Notes: generated by a model not told the origin, from the letters alone. Positions 1 to 7,526 are shown, counted from the first letter of the stretch. The stretch is DNA of 33,940 nucleotides from an uncultured Collinsella sp. (GCA_900549345.1 UROC01000012.1:1-33940); one strand, 5' to 3'. A program made the numbers and translations.

Positions 1-85
1 GCGAAGCCCACTTCTCAAAACCAAGCACCCCGCCCCAGGTCTCGTCTGTGTATTTCCCGCTGAGCGGGCTATAGATGCCATGCAC
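1..85 (-). CDS. possible 5' part of a gene running off the left edge
   Basis: The minus strand is open from about position 136 to the window edge and its translation looks protein-like (it contains HGIYSPLSGKYTDETWGG). The only plausible in-frame start is GTG at 83-85, and no Shine-Dalgarno sequence precedes it. If real, the gene is divergent from the gene at 162 and shares its upstream region. Too little is visible to name a family, and it could be chance. Confidence 0.22.
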   Translation of the reverse strand, partial: MHGIYSPLSGKYTDETWGGVLGFEKWAS

Positions 86-115
86 CGATGCGCTAAAGCG
101 GCGACTTGAAATTGG

Positions 116-124
116 TGCTATATT
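116..124 (+). promoter_or_regulatory. putative extended -10 promoter
   Basis: TG-C-TATATT is an extended -10 element about 37 bp before the ATG at 162. No convincing -35 is visible, which is usual for extended -10 promoters. The same TG-n-TAnnnT pattern recurs upstream of other genes here (8905, 18138, 21765 and 33589 on the minus strand). Confidence 0.4.
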
Positions 125-161
125 TAGCTCGAGTTGTTAAGTGTTAGTACGGGAGTCTGAT

Positions 162-653
162 ATGGGGCTGCTCAAGAAGAAAAACCCGCAGGATGCCTTT
201 GATCCCGATGTGTTTACCATCACGGACACGATTTTGGACCCGCCGCGCTTTACGTTTTTGCCGGCTATCTACCAGGATGCCACGCGTCGCAAGTGGGCCG
301 TGCATCAGCGCGGCGCGACCCCGAGGATTTTTGACTACGCGGATGTGCTGCAGTGCGAGATTGTAGAGACCGGAAATCCCGAGGATGTGCCGCAGCTCAG
401 CAATCGAGAGCTCGCTCAGCAGATTTTGATTAACCCAGCTCAGGCTACCAAAAACAATGCCGCCAAGCGTAACATGTGCCTTGGTATGGGTGTCGTCGTT
501 GCCGTGCAAACCGGCGAGGATGAGATTTCGAAGCTTGAGATTCCTGTGACTGCGGGCGAAGTCAAGCGAGACTGCGGCCTATATCGGTCGTATCGGAACG
601 TTGCGGAACAGATCAAAGAAGCCTTCGACGCCATGGGGCGTTCGGAGCAATGA
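162..653 (+). CDS. conserved hypothetical protein, 163 aa
   Basis: I do not recognise the family. The ATG at 162 has GGGAG at 151-155 at good spacing. An in-frame GTG at 141 lacks such a site, so the shorter start is chosen. The protein begins MGLLKKKNP, is soluble-looking and mixed alpha/beta, and has no signal peptide. A short hydrophobic stretch (about residues 113-121) is too short to span a membrane. A central segment (about residues 43-70, KWAVHQRG...DYADVLQCEIVE) resembles small PH-like or DUF4428/SHOCT-associated domains in which a bound strand pair precedes a D-[VI]-x-x-[CF]-E motif; this is only a resemblance. The gene lies 35 bp before the first GntR gene and probably shares its transcript, but a role in regulation cannot be read from the sequence. 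Confidence 0.7.
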   Translation: MGLLKKKNPQDAFDPDVFTITDTILDPPRFTFLPAIYQDATRRKWAVHQRGATPRIFDYADVLQCEIVETGNPEDVPQLSNRELAQQILINPAQATKNNAAKRNMCLGMGVVVAVQTGEDEISKLEIPVTAGEVKRDCGLYRSYRNVAEQIKEAFDAMGRSEQ

Positions 654-688
654 TGCCCGCAGCATCAAGCGGTCGAGGAGCCTTACCC

Positions 689-1456
689 ATGTCGAGTGAA
701 CCATATGCGATTCCGCCCAAAGATCGCGCCTTTGAGGGCATTCTTTGGTATATCAAACATTATGACCTGCAGGGTGGCGACCGGCTGCCCGCCGAGCGCG
801 TACTCTGTGAAGAGCTGGGCGTGTCCCGCACGGCGTTGCGCGCTGCGATCACGCGTCTCATTTCGTGCGGAACCTTGGAAAGCCGCCGCGGTTCGGGCAC
901 CTATGTGTGCCCGCCCAAGCCGCTGAACATCTTTCAGGAAACGTGGAACTATACGCAGGCGGTGGAGAGGGTCGGCTCAAAGTCAACCGCACGCCTGGTA
1001 TGCTCCAAGGTCGTGTACGCCGATATCGACCTGGCCCAAAAGGCCCAAATCGAGCTGGGCATGCCGCTCTTCTGCATTCGGCGCGTGCGCGTGGTCAATG
1101 GTTCCCCGGCGTCGATCGAGACGGCATACGTCAATCTGTCTCTGTGTCCCTCGCTTCCCGATCACGATTTCGAGCAGGAGAGCCTCTACGACGTTTTGCT
1201 CAAAGAGGGGAATGTCCGCGTGTCGCACGGCAAGGAGCATATTTCCATCAGCCGTCTGAACGCCGACGAGGCCAAGTTGCTGGATGCCCAGGAGGGCGCC
1301 CCGGTGTTTTATAAGGCTTCGCACGAGCGCGATGAGAACGATGGCTTTGTCGAGTATTGCAAGTCCGTGACCCTGCCGACCAAGTATCGATTTGCCGATA
1401 ACGGTGAGGCAGACGGCGTTGCGACGAAGGTGGGTGTCGAATGGCTGAGGCAGTAG
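689..1456 (+). CDS. GntR family regulator with UTRA domain (first of two)
   Basis: This is a transcription factor of 255 aa. The N-terminal winged helix (about 11-75) carries the GntR signature LPAERVLCEELGVSR followed by a wing RRGSGTYV. Residues about 90-245 form a UTRA effector-binding domain of the HutC/FrlR type, with the usual FCIRRVRVVNGSPASIETAYV core strand pair (split by family convention around residue 130). The start at 689 is preceded by GAGGAG at 675-680; an upstream in-frame ATG at 650 lies inside the preceding gene. The 3' end overlaps the next GntR gene by 16 bp, which implies translational coupling. UTRA regulators usually bind sugar phosphates or related metabolites. Position immediately upstream of the PTS/deglycase genes makes those genes the likely targets, and the repeated boxes at 2235, 4552 and 7452 are candidate operators. 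Confidence 0.9.
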   Translation: MSSEPYAIPPKDRAFEGILWYIKHYDLQGGDRLPAERVLCEELGVSRTALRAAITRLISCGTLESRRGSGTYVCPPKPLNIFQETWNYTQAVERVGSKSTARLVCSKVVYADIDLAQKAQIELGMPLFCIRRVRVVNGSPASIETAYVNLSLCPSLPDHDFEQESLYDVLLKEGNVRVSHGKEHISISRLNADEAKLLDAQEGAPVFYKASHERDENDGFVEYCKSVTLPTKYRFADNGEADGVATKVGVEWLRQ

Positions 1457-2154
1457 AAGACTTGCCGGTTTACAAGCAAATTCGCCGCTGCATTGCGGAG
1501 CGAATCGAGCGCGGTGACTATCCGACGGGCTCGATGATTCCGTCCGAAAATGAGCTGGCCGAGGAGTTTGGCACGACGCGCCTGACCATCCGCAGCGCCA
1601 TGGATGAGCTGGTCAAAAGTGGCCAGATTCGTCGCGTGCAGGGCAAGGGCGCCTTTGTGGGGCACAAGTGGTTTGACGAGCACGCTCGCAAGGGCGGCTT
1701 CCGTCAGTCGGTTTTAGCTTCGGGCGCGACGCCGTCGGTGCGCATCCTGGCGCGCTCCAAACGCTATGCCGGCCCGTATTATGCCGACTTGTTTGGTATC
1801 GGCGAGGACGATCTGCTCTACTCGGTGCGCCGTCTTAACTGCATTGATGGTGAACCCGTGTCGATCGAGATGACGCTGATCCCGTGTCTGCTGTTCCCTG
1901 GCATCGAAGACGTGGACATATCGGTTTTCAGCCTGTATGAGACCTATGACATGTTGGGCCGAAAGCCAGATAAATCGATTGAGAAGCTCGATATTGAGGC
2001 GCTGGGCGCACGCGATGCGAGTTTGCTCGATCTTGAGCCGGGCGACCTGGCCCTCGTGCTGGAATGCCTGACCTATGACTCGAGTGGACAGGTTATCGAG
2101 TGTGCCAAGTCTTTTACCCGCGGCGATGCCGGCGGATATACCTACAACTATTAG
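1441..2154 (+). CDS. GntR family regulator with UTRA domain (second of two)
   Basis: A 237-aa paralogue of the preceding regulator. It has an N-terminal winged helix (about 8-75, with PSENELAEEFGTTRLTIR and the wing RRVQGKGAFV) and a UTRA domain (about 90-230) containing LYSVRRLNCIDGEPVSIEM. The ATG at 1441 overlaps the upstream stop, with AGGTGGG just before it. The two proteins are clearly diverged, so they are not a recent duplication. They may sense different ligands, form heteromers, or recognise the two different box types found at the three downstream promoters. A terminator-like hairpin follows at 2161. Regulation of the neighbouring PTS genes is inferred from position only. Confidence 0.92.
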   Translation: MAEAVEDLPVYKQIRRCIAERIERGDYPTGSMIPSENELAEEFGTTRLTIRSAMDELVKSGQIRRVQGKGAFVGHKWFDEHARKGGFRQSVLASGATPSVRILARSKRYAGPYYADLFGIGEDDLLYSVRRLNCIDGEPVSIEMTLIPCLLFPGIEDVDISVFSLYETYDMLGRKPDKSIEKLDIEALGARDASLLDLEPGDLALVLECLTYDSSGQVIECAKSFTRGDAGGYTYNY

Positions 2155-2160
2155 TGTTCA

Positions 2161-2195
2161 GAGCGTCCTTGTGTACGGCAGGGCGCTCGTCTTTT
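2161..2195 (+). terminator. intrinsic terminator after the GntR pair
   Basis: GAGCGTCC (2161-2168) pairs with GGGCGCTC (2181-2188) with one G-U pair and a 12-nt loop, followed by GTCTTTT. It lies 6 bp after the stop codon at 2154 and separates the regulator transcript from the deglycase transcript. Confidence 0.6.
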
Positions 2196-2234
2196 ATGGC
2201 CATATGTCGCTTGACCGATGGGCGGCAAAAACTG

Positions 2235-2313
2235 ACCGTCTACCGAGAGAGGAGGATGAAATCGAAAAATCGGTATTAAAAACGGCTAACCTGTAATCGT
2301 TCACTGGTATTAA
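2235..2313 (+). promoter_or_regulatory. candidate GntR-controlled promoter region, copy 1
   Basis: Three boxes stand in a row: ACCGTCTACCG at 2235-2245, GGTATTAAA at 2272-2280 and GGTATTAA at 2306-2313. The same series is found at 4552-4628 and 7452-7526, each time upstream of a gene of this locus. Here the -10 is less clear; TGTAAT at 2292-2297 is the best candidate. The rest of 2155-2429 shows nothing else convincing. Assignment to the GntR proteins is inference. Confidence 0.5.
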
Positions 2314-2429
2314 GAACCTTTGAATTGTTGAGCTTGGGGCCAAGATGACCACAAGGTTAGGCGGTGCGGCGGGACGGCAAGCCCGTCCGGGCCGTGTGAC
2401 AATTCAAACTGCTCGTGAAAGGAGCGGGA

Positions 2430-3491
2430 ATGAAGGAGACCGAGAAGATCGAGATCATGCACTTCGACCAGGAGGGCTACCTCGAGGACGGCAGGAACGT
2501 CTACGAGGCGGGCAAGAAGATGACCGCGCTGGCCGACCGCGTGCACGAGGAGGGCTACGACGCCGTCTTCCTGATGGGCGTCGGCGGCACCTGGGACGAG
2601 TTCATGCAGCTTGAGTACCTCATGAACAAGTTCGGCGACCGCGACCTCGAGGTCTACCTGATCCACGCCGCCGAGTGGAACGTCATGGGCCACAAGCGCA
2701 TGACCGACAAGTCCGTCGTGCTGACCGCCTCCGAGTCCGGCACCACCCCCGAGGTGCTCGAGGCCATCGGCAAGATGAAGGAGATGGGCGTGCGCGTCTA
2801 CGCCATGACCAACCCCGAGGGCAAGATCGGCCGGGCCGTGGGCGCCGAGAACTGCGTCATGATGGCCTCCGACCACGGCGCCGGCGGCTGCGAGAAGGGC
2901 TACTACCTCGCCGACTGCTTCGGCCTGCGCCTGCTCAACCGCCGCGGCTGCTTCCCCAAGTTCGACCTGTTCATCGAGCAGACGAAGGACGTCTGGAAGG
3001 ACATGCTCGACATCCGCAAGCGCTTCGAGCCGCGCGCCGAGGAGCTCGCGAAGAAGTACGCGCTGGCCGACTACACCATGTTCATCGGCTCGGGCGCGCT
3101 GTGGGGCGAGACCATCCTGTACTCCATGTGCCTGCTCGAGGAGATGCAGTGGAAGCGCATCCGCCACATCACCTCGCACGACTTCTTCCACGGCACGCTC
3201 GAGCTGCTCGAGCCCGGCGTCCCGGTGTTCCTGTTCATGGGCGAGGACGAGTGCCGCGCCCTCGACGAGCGCGTCCGCGCCTTCCTCACCAGCGGCGTGA
3301 CCGGCGACGAGGACTACGTCATCATCGACACCGCCGAGTACGCGATCCCGGGCCTGGACGACGACTTCCGCGTCATCGTGTCCCCCTGGATCCTGTCCGT
3401 GCTGACCACCGACCGCCTCTCGCGCAACTACGAGCTGGTCACCAAGCACAACCTCAAGTACCGCCGCTACTACCACCAGTTCGACTACTAA
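2430..3491 (+). CDS. SIS-domain sugar-amine 6-phosphate deglycase, FrlB/FraB-like (copy 1)
   Basis: A 353-aa cytoplasmic enzyme with two SIS domains (about 30-170 and 205-330). The C-terminal half follows the FrlB pattern closely: FFHGTLELLEPGVPVFLF, IDTAEY and the ending RRYYHQFDY. In FraB, the Salmonella fructose-asparagine deglycase, Glu214 and His230 are the catalytic pair 16 residues apart; here Glu238 (LEEMQW) and His254 (FFHG) keep that spacing. The family splits 6-phosphorylated Amadori compounds into glucose 6-phosphate and an amine or amino acid. A phosphosugar isomerase role is the alternative. Start is ATG 2430 after AAAGGAG at 2418-2424. EIIA follows 21 bp downstream. Codon use is extreme: only codon 61 (CTT) ends in A or T. 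The gene is identical to that at 7576-8637. Confidence 0.85.
   Translation: MKETEKIEIMHFDQEGYLEDGRNVYEAGKKMTALADRVHEEGYDAVFLMGVGGTWDEFMQLEYLMNKFGDRDLEVYLIHAAEWNVMGHKRMTDKSVVLTASESGTTPEVLEAIGKMKEMGVRVYAMTNPEGKIGRAVGAENCVMMASDHGAGGCEKGYYLADCFGLRLLNRRGCFPKFDLFIEQTKDVWKDMLDIRKRFEPRAEELAKKYALADYTMFIGSGALWGETILYSMCLLEEMQWKRIRHITSHDFFHGTLELLEPGVPVFLFMGEDECRALDERVRAFLTSGVTGDEDYVIIDTAEYAIPGLDDDFRVIVSPWILSVLTTDRLSRNYELVTKHNLKYRRYYHQFDY
2430..3491 (+). repeat. long direct repeat, copy 1 of 2 (1,062 bp)
   Basis: By reading the two copies side by side I found no difference between 2430-3491 and 7576-8637. Identity begins at the A of ATG (preceded by A here, C in copy 2) and ends at the last A of TAA (followed by T here, G in copy 2). 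The copies are 5,146 bp apart in the same orientation. Confidence 0.95.
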
Positions 3492-3512
3492 TTCCATTTG
3501 GGGGAAACTGTA

Positions 3513-3932
3513 ATGAGGCAATACATCTTCGCCAGCCACGCGCATTTTGCGACCGGCATTAAAGAGAGCACCGAGCTGCTCTCGGGCGCGCGCGATAACG
3601 TTCACGATCTATCGATGTTTGTCGACGGTCGCACCGACGTCGCCGAGGAGGCCGCAAAGCTGCTGGCGACCATCGACCCTGCCGATGACGTGATCGTGTG
3701 CACCGACCTGTTTGGCGGTAGCGTCAACAACGAGTTCACCAAGATCGTTCAGACGCGTCCCAACACCTACCTTGTCGCCAATATGAACCTGCCGCTGCTG
3801 ATCCAGCTACTGTTCTCGGATCAGGAGGCTCCCGCCGATCAGGTTATCCGCGAGATAATCGCGGCTGACGACACGCGCGTCAAGTTTGTCAACGATCTGC
3901 TGACCGATGCGGATGACGAGGAAGAGTTCTAG
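3513..3932 (+). CDS. PTS mannose-family EIIA component
   Basis: A 139-aa cytoplasmic phosphocarrier of the mannose/fructose/sorbose PTS family. It accepts phosphate from HPr and passes it to EIIB. The start gives RQYIFASHAHFATGI, in which His9 sits at the position of the phosphorylated His10 of E. coli ManX. The fold-typical VCTDLFGGSVNNEF follows at about 75-88, and length is normal for a stand-alone IIA domain. ATG 3513 is preferred to the in-frame TTG at 3498 because GGGGGA precedes it. The C-terminus is acidic (DADDEEEF). The gene lies 21 bp after the deglycase and 57 bp before EIIB, so all three should share a transcript. Confidence 0.92.
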   Translation: MRQYIFASHAHFATGIKESTELLSGARDNVHDLSMFVDGRTDVAEEAAKLLATIDPADDVIVCTDLFGGSVNNEFTKIVQTRPNTYLVANMNLPLLIQLLFSDQEAPADQVIREIIAADDTRVKFVNDLLTDADDEEEF

Positions 3933-3989
3933 TCTCCGCCTGCTATTAATGGGGCCGGGTTTCCGGCATGAGACCTTTGGGGGTCAATC

Positions 3990-4472
3990 ATGATTCAACT
4001 GCTTCGCGTCGACCATCGTCTGCTTCATGGCCAGGTGGCCGTCTCTTGGGTCCAGGGCCTGGGCTCCGACTGCATCTTCTGCGTCGGCGACAAGGTTGCC
4101 AACGATCCCGTTTGGAAGACCACGCTCAAGATGGGCAAGCCGGCCAACGCCAAGCTCGTCATCAAGGACATGGAACACGCCATCGAGGCAATTAACTCTG
4201 GTGTCACTGATAAGTACAAGATGATCATCTGCGTCGCCAGCATCGCCGAGGCCAAGCAGCTTGCCGACGGCTGCCCGCAGATTACCTCGATTAACCTGGG
4301 CAACACCAAGTCCAAGGACGAACAGCGTCCCGACGCCCGCCAGGTTTCGCGTCAGGTCTTTGTGACCGCCGCCGAGGAAGAGGAAATCCGCGAGCTCGTC
4401 GGTCGTGGTGTCGAGGTCGAGATTCGCGCTCTGGCCGATGACCCCAAGGTCGACGCTATGAGTGTCCTGTAA
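3990..4472 (+). CDS. PTS mannose-family EIIB component
   Basis: A 160-aa cytoplasmic EIIB subunit that transfers phosphate from EIIA to the incoming sugar. The N-terminal LLRVDHRLLHGQVAVSW is the family signature, and His13 in LHGQV corresponds to the phosphorylated His15 of B. subtilis LevE. The rest (NDPVWK, INLGNTKSK, VTAAEEEEIREL) matches the family along its full length. ATG 3990 follows TTTGGGGG, a leader very like that of EIIA. A large hairpin and a promoter-operator region lie between this gene and EIIC, so the soluble and membrane parts of the transporter can be transcribed separately. Confidence 0.93.
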   Translation: MIQLLRVDHRLLHGQVAVSWVQGLGSDCIFCVGDKVANDPVWKTTLKMGKPANAKLVIKDMEHAIEAINSGVTDKYKMIICVASIAEAKQLADGCPQITSINLGNTKSKDEQRPDARQVSRQVFVTAAEEEEIRELVGRGVEVEIRALADDPKVDAMSVL

Positions 4473-4479
4473 CTTGGGA

Positions 4480-4516
4480 CCACGGGGCGGCACGCATGGT
4501 GCTGCCCTATCCGTGG
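4480..4516 (+). other. long stem-loop between EIIB and EIIC genes
   Basis: CCACGG (4480-4485) pairs with CCGTGG (4511-4516), and inside it GGCGGCAC pairs with GTGCTGCC with one G-U. No T-run follows, so it is not a standard intrinsic terminator. It begins 8 bp after the EIIB stop and may stabilise or process the upstream mRNA. A second small hairpin, CGGTAG/CTACCG, lies at 4539-4555. Confidence 0.5.
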
Positions 4517-4551
4517 AGTAGCGGATAAACGCTTTACCCGGTAGTCCACCT

Positions 4552-4628
4552 ACCGTTCACCGGAAGTACCTGCCCGTTGAGCGATTGGTATTAAATAGTT
4601 TCTGCATGACTATATAATTGGTATGAAA
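4552..4628 (+). promoter_or_regulatory. candidate GntR-controlled promoter, copy 2
   Basis: ACCGTTCACCG at 4552-4562, GGTATTAAA at 4587-4595 and GGTATGAAA at 4620-4628 flank a perfect TATAAT -10 at 4613-4618. The first GGTAT box covers the -35 position (ATTAAA, 17-bp spacer). The second begins one base after the T that follows the -10. A protein on both boxes would block RNA polymerase. The same TATAATTGGTAT string occurs at 7513-7524. The region drives EIIC and EIID. Confidence 0.6.
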
Positions 4629-4764
4629 TCATTTGTACCGGTTTAGGTGTTAACAGCACGCCGGTACAAGCTGGATCTGCCTAGGCGATTGTCGGCATGG
4701 AAAAGGGCGCGCTGACAAGTCGGGAATCGCCGACCGGATCCAAGAGGGATCAAAAGGAGGAACA

Positions 4765-5538
4765 ATGCTTGTTCAAGCGATCCTCATCGGACTTATCGCT
4801 GCTTTCGGTAAGCTCGATTATCAGCTCGGTACGCTCTATGCGTTCCGCCCGATCGTTCTGTGCCCGCTCGTCGGCATAGTCCTCGGGGACCTGCAGTCCG
4901 GCCTCGCCATCGGCGCGAGCCTCGAGCTGCTCTTCATGGGTTCTATTGCCATCGGCGCTTACGTGCCACCTGATGAGACGATTGGCGGCGTGCTCGCCTG
5001 CGCCTTCGCTATTCAGCTGGGCCAGAGCACTGAGGCCGCTATCGCGCTCGCGATGCCCATCGCCACCCTGTGCCTGGCCATCAAGAACGTCATCAACGCC
5101 GGTATGCCCCTTCTGGTCGACCGCGCCGACGTCTTTGCCAGCAAGGGTAACCTCAAGGGTATCTACGCTATGCACTGGGTTATCGGTCTTGTGATTGTCG
5201 CCCTGGCCTTCTTCCTGTGCTCCGTCTCCTTCTATCTTGGCGCTGACGCCGTTCAGGGTCTGCTCGACTTCATCCCGACGTTTGTCCTTGATGGCTTTGG
5301 CGTCGCAGCCAACATCCTGCCTGCCATGGGCTTCGCAATGCTCGGTCGTCTGGTGCTTACCAAGCAGCTCGTGCCGTTCTACTTCCTGGGCTTCCTGATG
5401 TGCTCCTATGCCAACGTGCCCGTCCTCGGTGTCGCTCTGATCGCAATCATCATCGGCATCAACAAGTTCGACCTGCTGGGCCTTGGTGGCGCCCAGCCCC
5501 AGCTTTCTGTGGAAGGGGATGAGGACGATGACTTCTAA
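4765..5538 (+). CDS. PTS mannose-family EIIC component
   Basis: A 257-aa integral membrane permease subunit that, with EIID, forms the sugar channel. It is hydrophobic throughout. It carries family segments such as RPIVLCPLVGIVLGDLQSG (about 28-46), the ASLELLFMGSIAIGAYVPPD loop (about 51-70) and a charged C-terminal tail GDEDDDF. Length matches ManY-type proteins. ATG 4765 follows AAAAGGAGG. The last 11 bp overlap the EIID gene, so the two subunits are translationally coupled. Confidence 0.95.
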   Translation: MLVQAILIGLIAAFGKLDYQLGTLYAFRPIVLCPLVGIVLGDLQSGLAIGASLELLFMGSIAIGAYVPPDETIGGVLACAFAIQLGQSTEAAIALAMPIATLCLAIKNVINAGMPLLVDRADVFASKGNLKGIYAMHWVIGLVIVALAFFLCSVSFYLGADAVQGLLDFIPTFVLDGFGVAANILPAMGFAMLGRLVLTKQLVPFYFLGFLMCSYANVPVLGVALIAIIIGINKFDLLGLGGAQPQLSVEGDEDDDF

Positions 5539-6352
5539 TTCCGAGAACCAGATTACTCGCTCCGACCTCATTAAGAGCTCTCTGAGTACCGGCGCTCTGG
5601 GCATGGAGTTCTCCTGGACCTACTACAAGCAGATGAACATTGCCTTCTGCCTGATGGTCGCCAACATGCTCAAGAAGATCTATGCCGGCCGTCCCGACGA
5701 TTACGCCGAGGCCCTGCACCGTCACAGCGCATTCTTCAACATCACCCCGCAGCTCGCTCCCTTCGTGGGCGGCATCGCGATGGCCATGGAAGAGAAGGTC
5801 GCTCGCGGCGAGGTTGAGCCCGAGAGCGTCAACGACATCAAGGCCGCCCTCATGGGCCCGCTTTCCGGTCTGGGCGACTCCTTCTTCCTGTCCACCCTGC
5901 GCGTTGTTGCCGCTGCCGTGGGCATCAGCCTGTGCCAGGCCGGCAACGCCTTTGGCCCCATCGCCTTCCTGCTCATCTATAACATCCCGGCGTTCCTGAT
6001 TCGTATCTTTGGCGCTATCAAGGGTTATGAACTGGGCATTGGCTTCCTCAACGAGGCTCAGAAGACCGGTCTGATGCAAAAGATCATGGCCTGCGTCGGC
6101 ATCGTCGGCGTCATGGTGGTCGGCGCCATGAGCAAGGACATGTTCTGGGCTTCGCTGCCCGTCGCCATCGGTCAGGGCGACTCCGCCCAGACCCTCCAGG
6201 ACATCCTGGACGGCATCATGCCCGGCATGCTCGGCATGGCCGCCTTCTGGATTTACTACTGGCTGCTCTCCAAGAAGATCAACCCGATGGTCCTGATTCT
6301 CTGCACCATGGTCATCGGCATCATCGGTGCCTTCTTTGGCGTGCTTGCCTAA
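5528..6352 (+). CDS. PTS mannose-family EIID component
   Basis: A 274-aa membrane subunit partnering EIIC. Family landmarks run in order: NITPQLAPFVGGIAMAMEEK (about 74-93), MGPLSGLGDSFFLSTLRVV (about 112-130) and a hydrophobic C-terminal half with several membrane spans. The ATG at 5528 gives MTSNSENQI and overlaps EIIC by 11 bp; an in-frame ATG at 5519 is possible but abuts the GGAAGGGG ribosome site. A terminator follows at 6401. PTS specificity cannot be read from these subunits; the neighbouring deglycase suggests a glycated amine rather than a plain hexose. Confidence 0.93.
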   Translation: MTSNSENQITRSDLIKSSLSTGALGMEFSWTYYKQMNIAFCLMVANMLKKIYAGRPDDYAEALHRHSAFFNITPQLAPFVGGIAMAMEEKVARGEVEPESVNDIKAALMGPLSGLGDSFFLSTLRVVAAAVGISLCQAGNAFGPIAFLLIYNIPAFLIRIFGAIKGYELGIGFLNEAQKTGLMQKIMACVGIVGVMVVGAMSKDMFWASLPVAIGQGDSAQTLQDILDGIMPGMLGMAAFWIYYWLLSKKINPMVLILCTMVIGIIGAFFGVLA

Positions 6353-6400
6353 TATGTTTAAATCGCGCTTCCATCGCGTCTAACGGTTGCGTCGATCTTT

Positions 6401-6437
6401 GGGGGCTTGTCGCATGTGCGGCAGCCCCCTGTTTTTT
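6401..6437 (+). terminator. intrinsic terminator after EIID
   Basis: A long stem GGGGGCT..GTCGCA / TGCGGC..AGCCCCC with one bulged T and one G-U pair is followed by TG and six T. It separates EIID from the epimerase gene 27 bp downstream, which has no clear promoter of its own, so read-through is likely needed. Confidence 0.85.
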
Positions 6438-6463
6438 AAAAGCCCGTACGAAAGGGGAGGACT

Positions 6464-7309
6464 ATGGCCGTACCCGAGCTTTCGCTCATGAACATCAACC
6501 ATCGTTACTACAGCATCGAGACGTTCTTTAAGGCTGCAGGCGAGGCGGGTTATCGCAATATCGAGCTGTGGACTGGCTCGATGCACCTGTATGTGGATTG
6601 CCACGAGCACGATTCGGTGGATAAGATTCGCGATCTTGCCGCCCAGTACGGCATCAAGATCGTGTGCGTGTGCCCCGAGCAGAACAACCCCAAGCCGTGG
6701 AATGTCGCGGTGCGTGGTGAGGCGGGCCAAAAGCGCATACTCTCGTACTTTAAGAATGTCATTGACGTTGCCGTTGAGCTGGGTGCGCCGCAGATTCTGG
6801 TGACGAGTGGTTGGGCCTATCTGGACGAGCCGGCTGAGGACGCCTGGGCCCGCAGCGTTGCCATGCTGCGTTCGGTATGCGACTATGCCGATACGCGCGG
6901 CATTCGCGTTGCGCTCGAGGCGCTACAGCCGTCGGAGTCCGTGCTGGTCAACACCGCGCAGGACGTCGCGCGCATCCTCGAGGCGGTCGATCGTCCCAAC
7001 CTGAAGGCTTGTATCGACTTTGGCGCCATGGAAGTTGCCGGCGACACAATCGACGGCTACTTTGAGGTCTTGGGCGACAAGATCGTCCACACCCACTTTG
7101 TGGATGTCGGCGGCGGCACGACGCATCTTGCCTGGGGCGACGGCGAGCGCGATATGCGTGCCGACCTCGAGGCGCTCATGCGCCACGGCTATACGGGCTA
7201 TGCCTCGGCCGAGACGTGTGACGGCCGCTACTATCAGGATCCGTCTAAGGCGACAACTCAGGTTATCGATATGTATCGTCGTGTGATAGCAGAGATGGAA
7301 GCCGAATAA
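6464..7309 (+). CDS. TIM-barrel sugar isomerase/epimerase, FrlC-like
   Basis: A 281-aa AP-endonuclease-2-type (xylose isomerase-like) TIM barrel. The expected metal ligands are visible: Glu152 (ALEALQPSES), Asp185 (CIDFGAM), His211 (VHTHFVDVG) and Glu250 (SAETCDG). The order and context match E. coli FrlC, which interconverts psicoselysine and fructoselysine, notably LEPLTPYES in FrlC against LEALQPSES here. Other members are tagatose or psicose epimerases and hydroxypyruvate isomerases, so substrate is uncertain. ATG 6464 has AAAGGGGAGG in front. It lies between EIID and deglycase copy 2. In a PTS pathway its substrate would normally already be phosphorylated, unlike that reported for FrlC. 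Confidence 0.82.
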   Translation: MAVPELSLMNINHRYYSIETFFKAAGEAGYRNIELWTGSMHLYVDCHEHDSVDKIRDLAAQYGIKIVCVCPEQNNPKPWNVAVRGEAGQKRILSYFKNVIDVAVELGAPQILVTSGWAYLDEPAEDAWARSVAMLRSVCDYADTRGIRVALEALQPSESVLVNTAQDVARILEAVDRPNLKACIDFGAMEVAGDTIDGYFEVLGDKIVHTHFVDVGGGTTHLAWGDGERDMRADLEALMRHGYTGYASAETCDGRYYQDPSKATTQVIDMYRRVIAEMEAE

Positions 7310-7321
7310 CCGAACTGCGCG

Positions 7322-7357
7322 GTTGCGCCGGAAACACTAGGGCGGGTTTGGCGCAAC
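7322..7357 (+). terminator. weak hairpin after the epimerase gene
   Basis: GTTGCGCC (7322-7329) pairs perfectly with GGCGCAAC (7350-7357) across a 20-nt loop, followed by GTAGTTTTA. The stem is good but the loop is long and the T-run short, so termination would be partial. Confidence 0.35.
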
Positions 7358-7451
7358 GTAGTTTTAGGTGGCGAGTTGCGGAGTGTTCGTTGCAGTGCTG
7401 CTCGAATTAGACAACTAATGGCGTTGTAATACCACTCGGGCGAGGAAACCG

Positions 7452-7526
7452 ACCGTTCGCCGTAAATCTGCGTGAGTTTAGATTGGTATTAAATAATGAG
7501 CAATCGTATGGCTATAATTGGTATCA
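7452..7526 (+). promoter_or_regulatory. candidate GntR-controlled promoter, copy 3
   Basis: ACCGTTCGCCG at 7452-7462, GGTATTAAA at 7485-7493, TATAAT at 7513-7518 and GGTATCA at 7520-7526 repeat the layout seen at 4552-4628, including the shared TATAATTGGTAT. The transcript would start about 50 nt before the deglycase ATG at 7576. This gives the second deglycase its own promoter under the same control as EIIC and EIID. Confidence 0.6.

Noticed and set aside
2310..3605. A 431-codon open frame on the minus strand opposite deglycase copy 1, with a 377-codon equivalent at 7489-8622
   Set aside because: It is a by-product of the near-absence of A/T at third positions in the sense gene. The translation is a repetitive Val/Leu/Ala/Asp/Glu/His string with no family resemblance.
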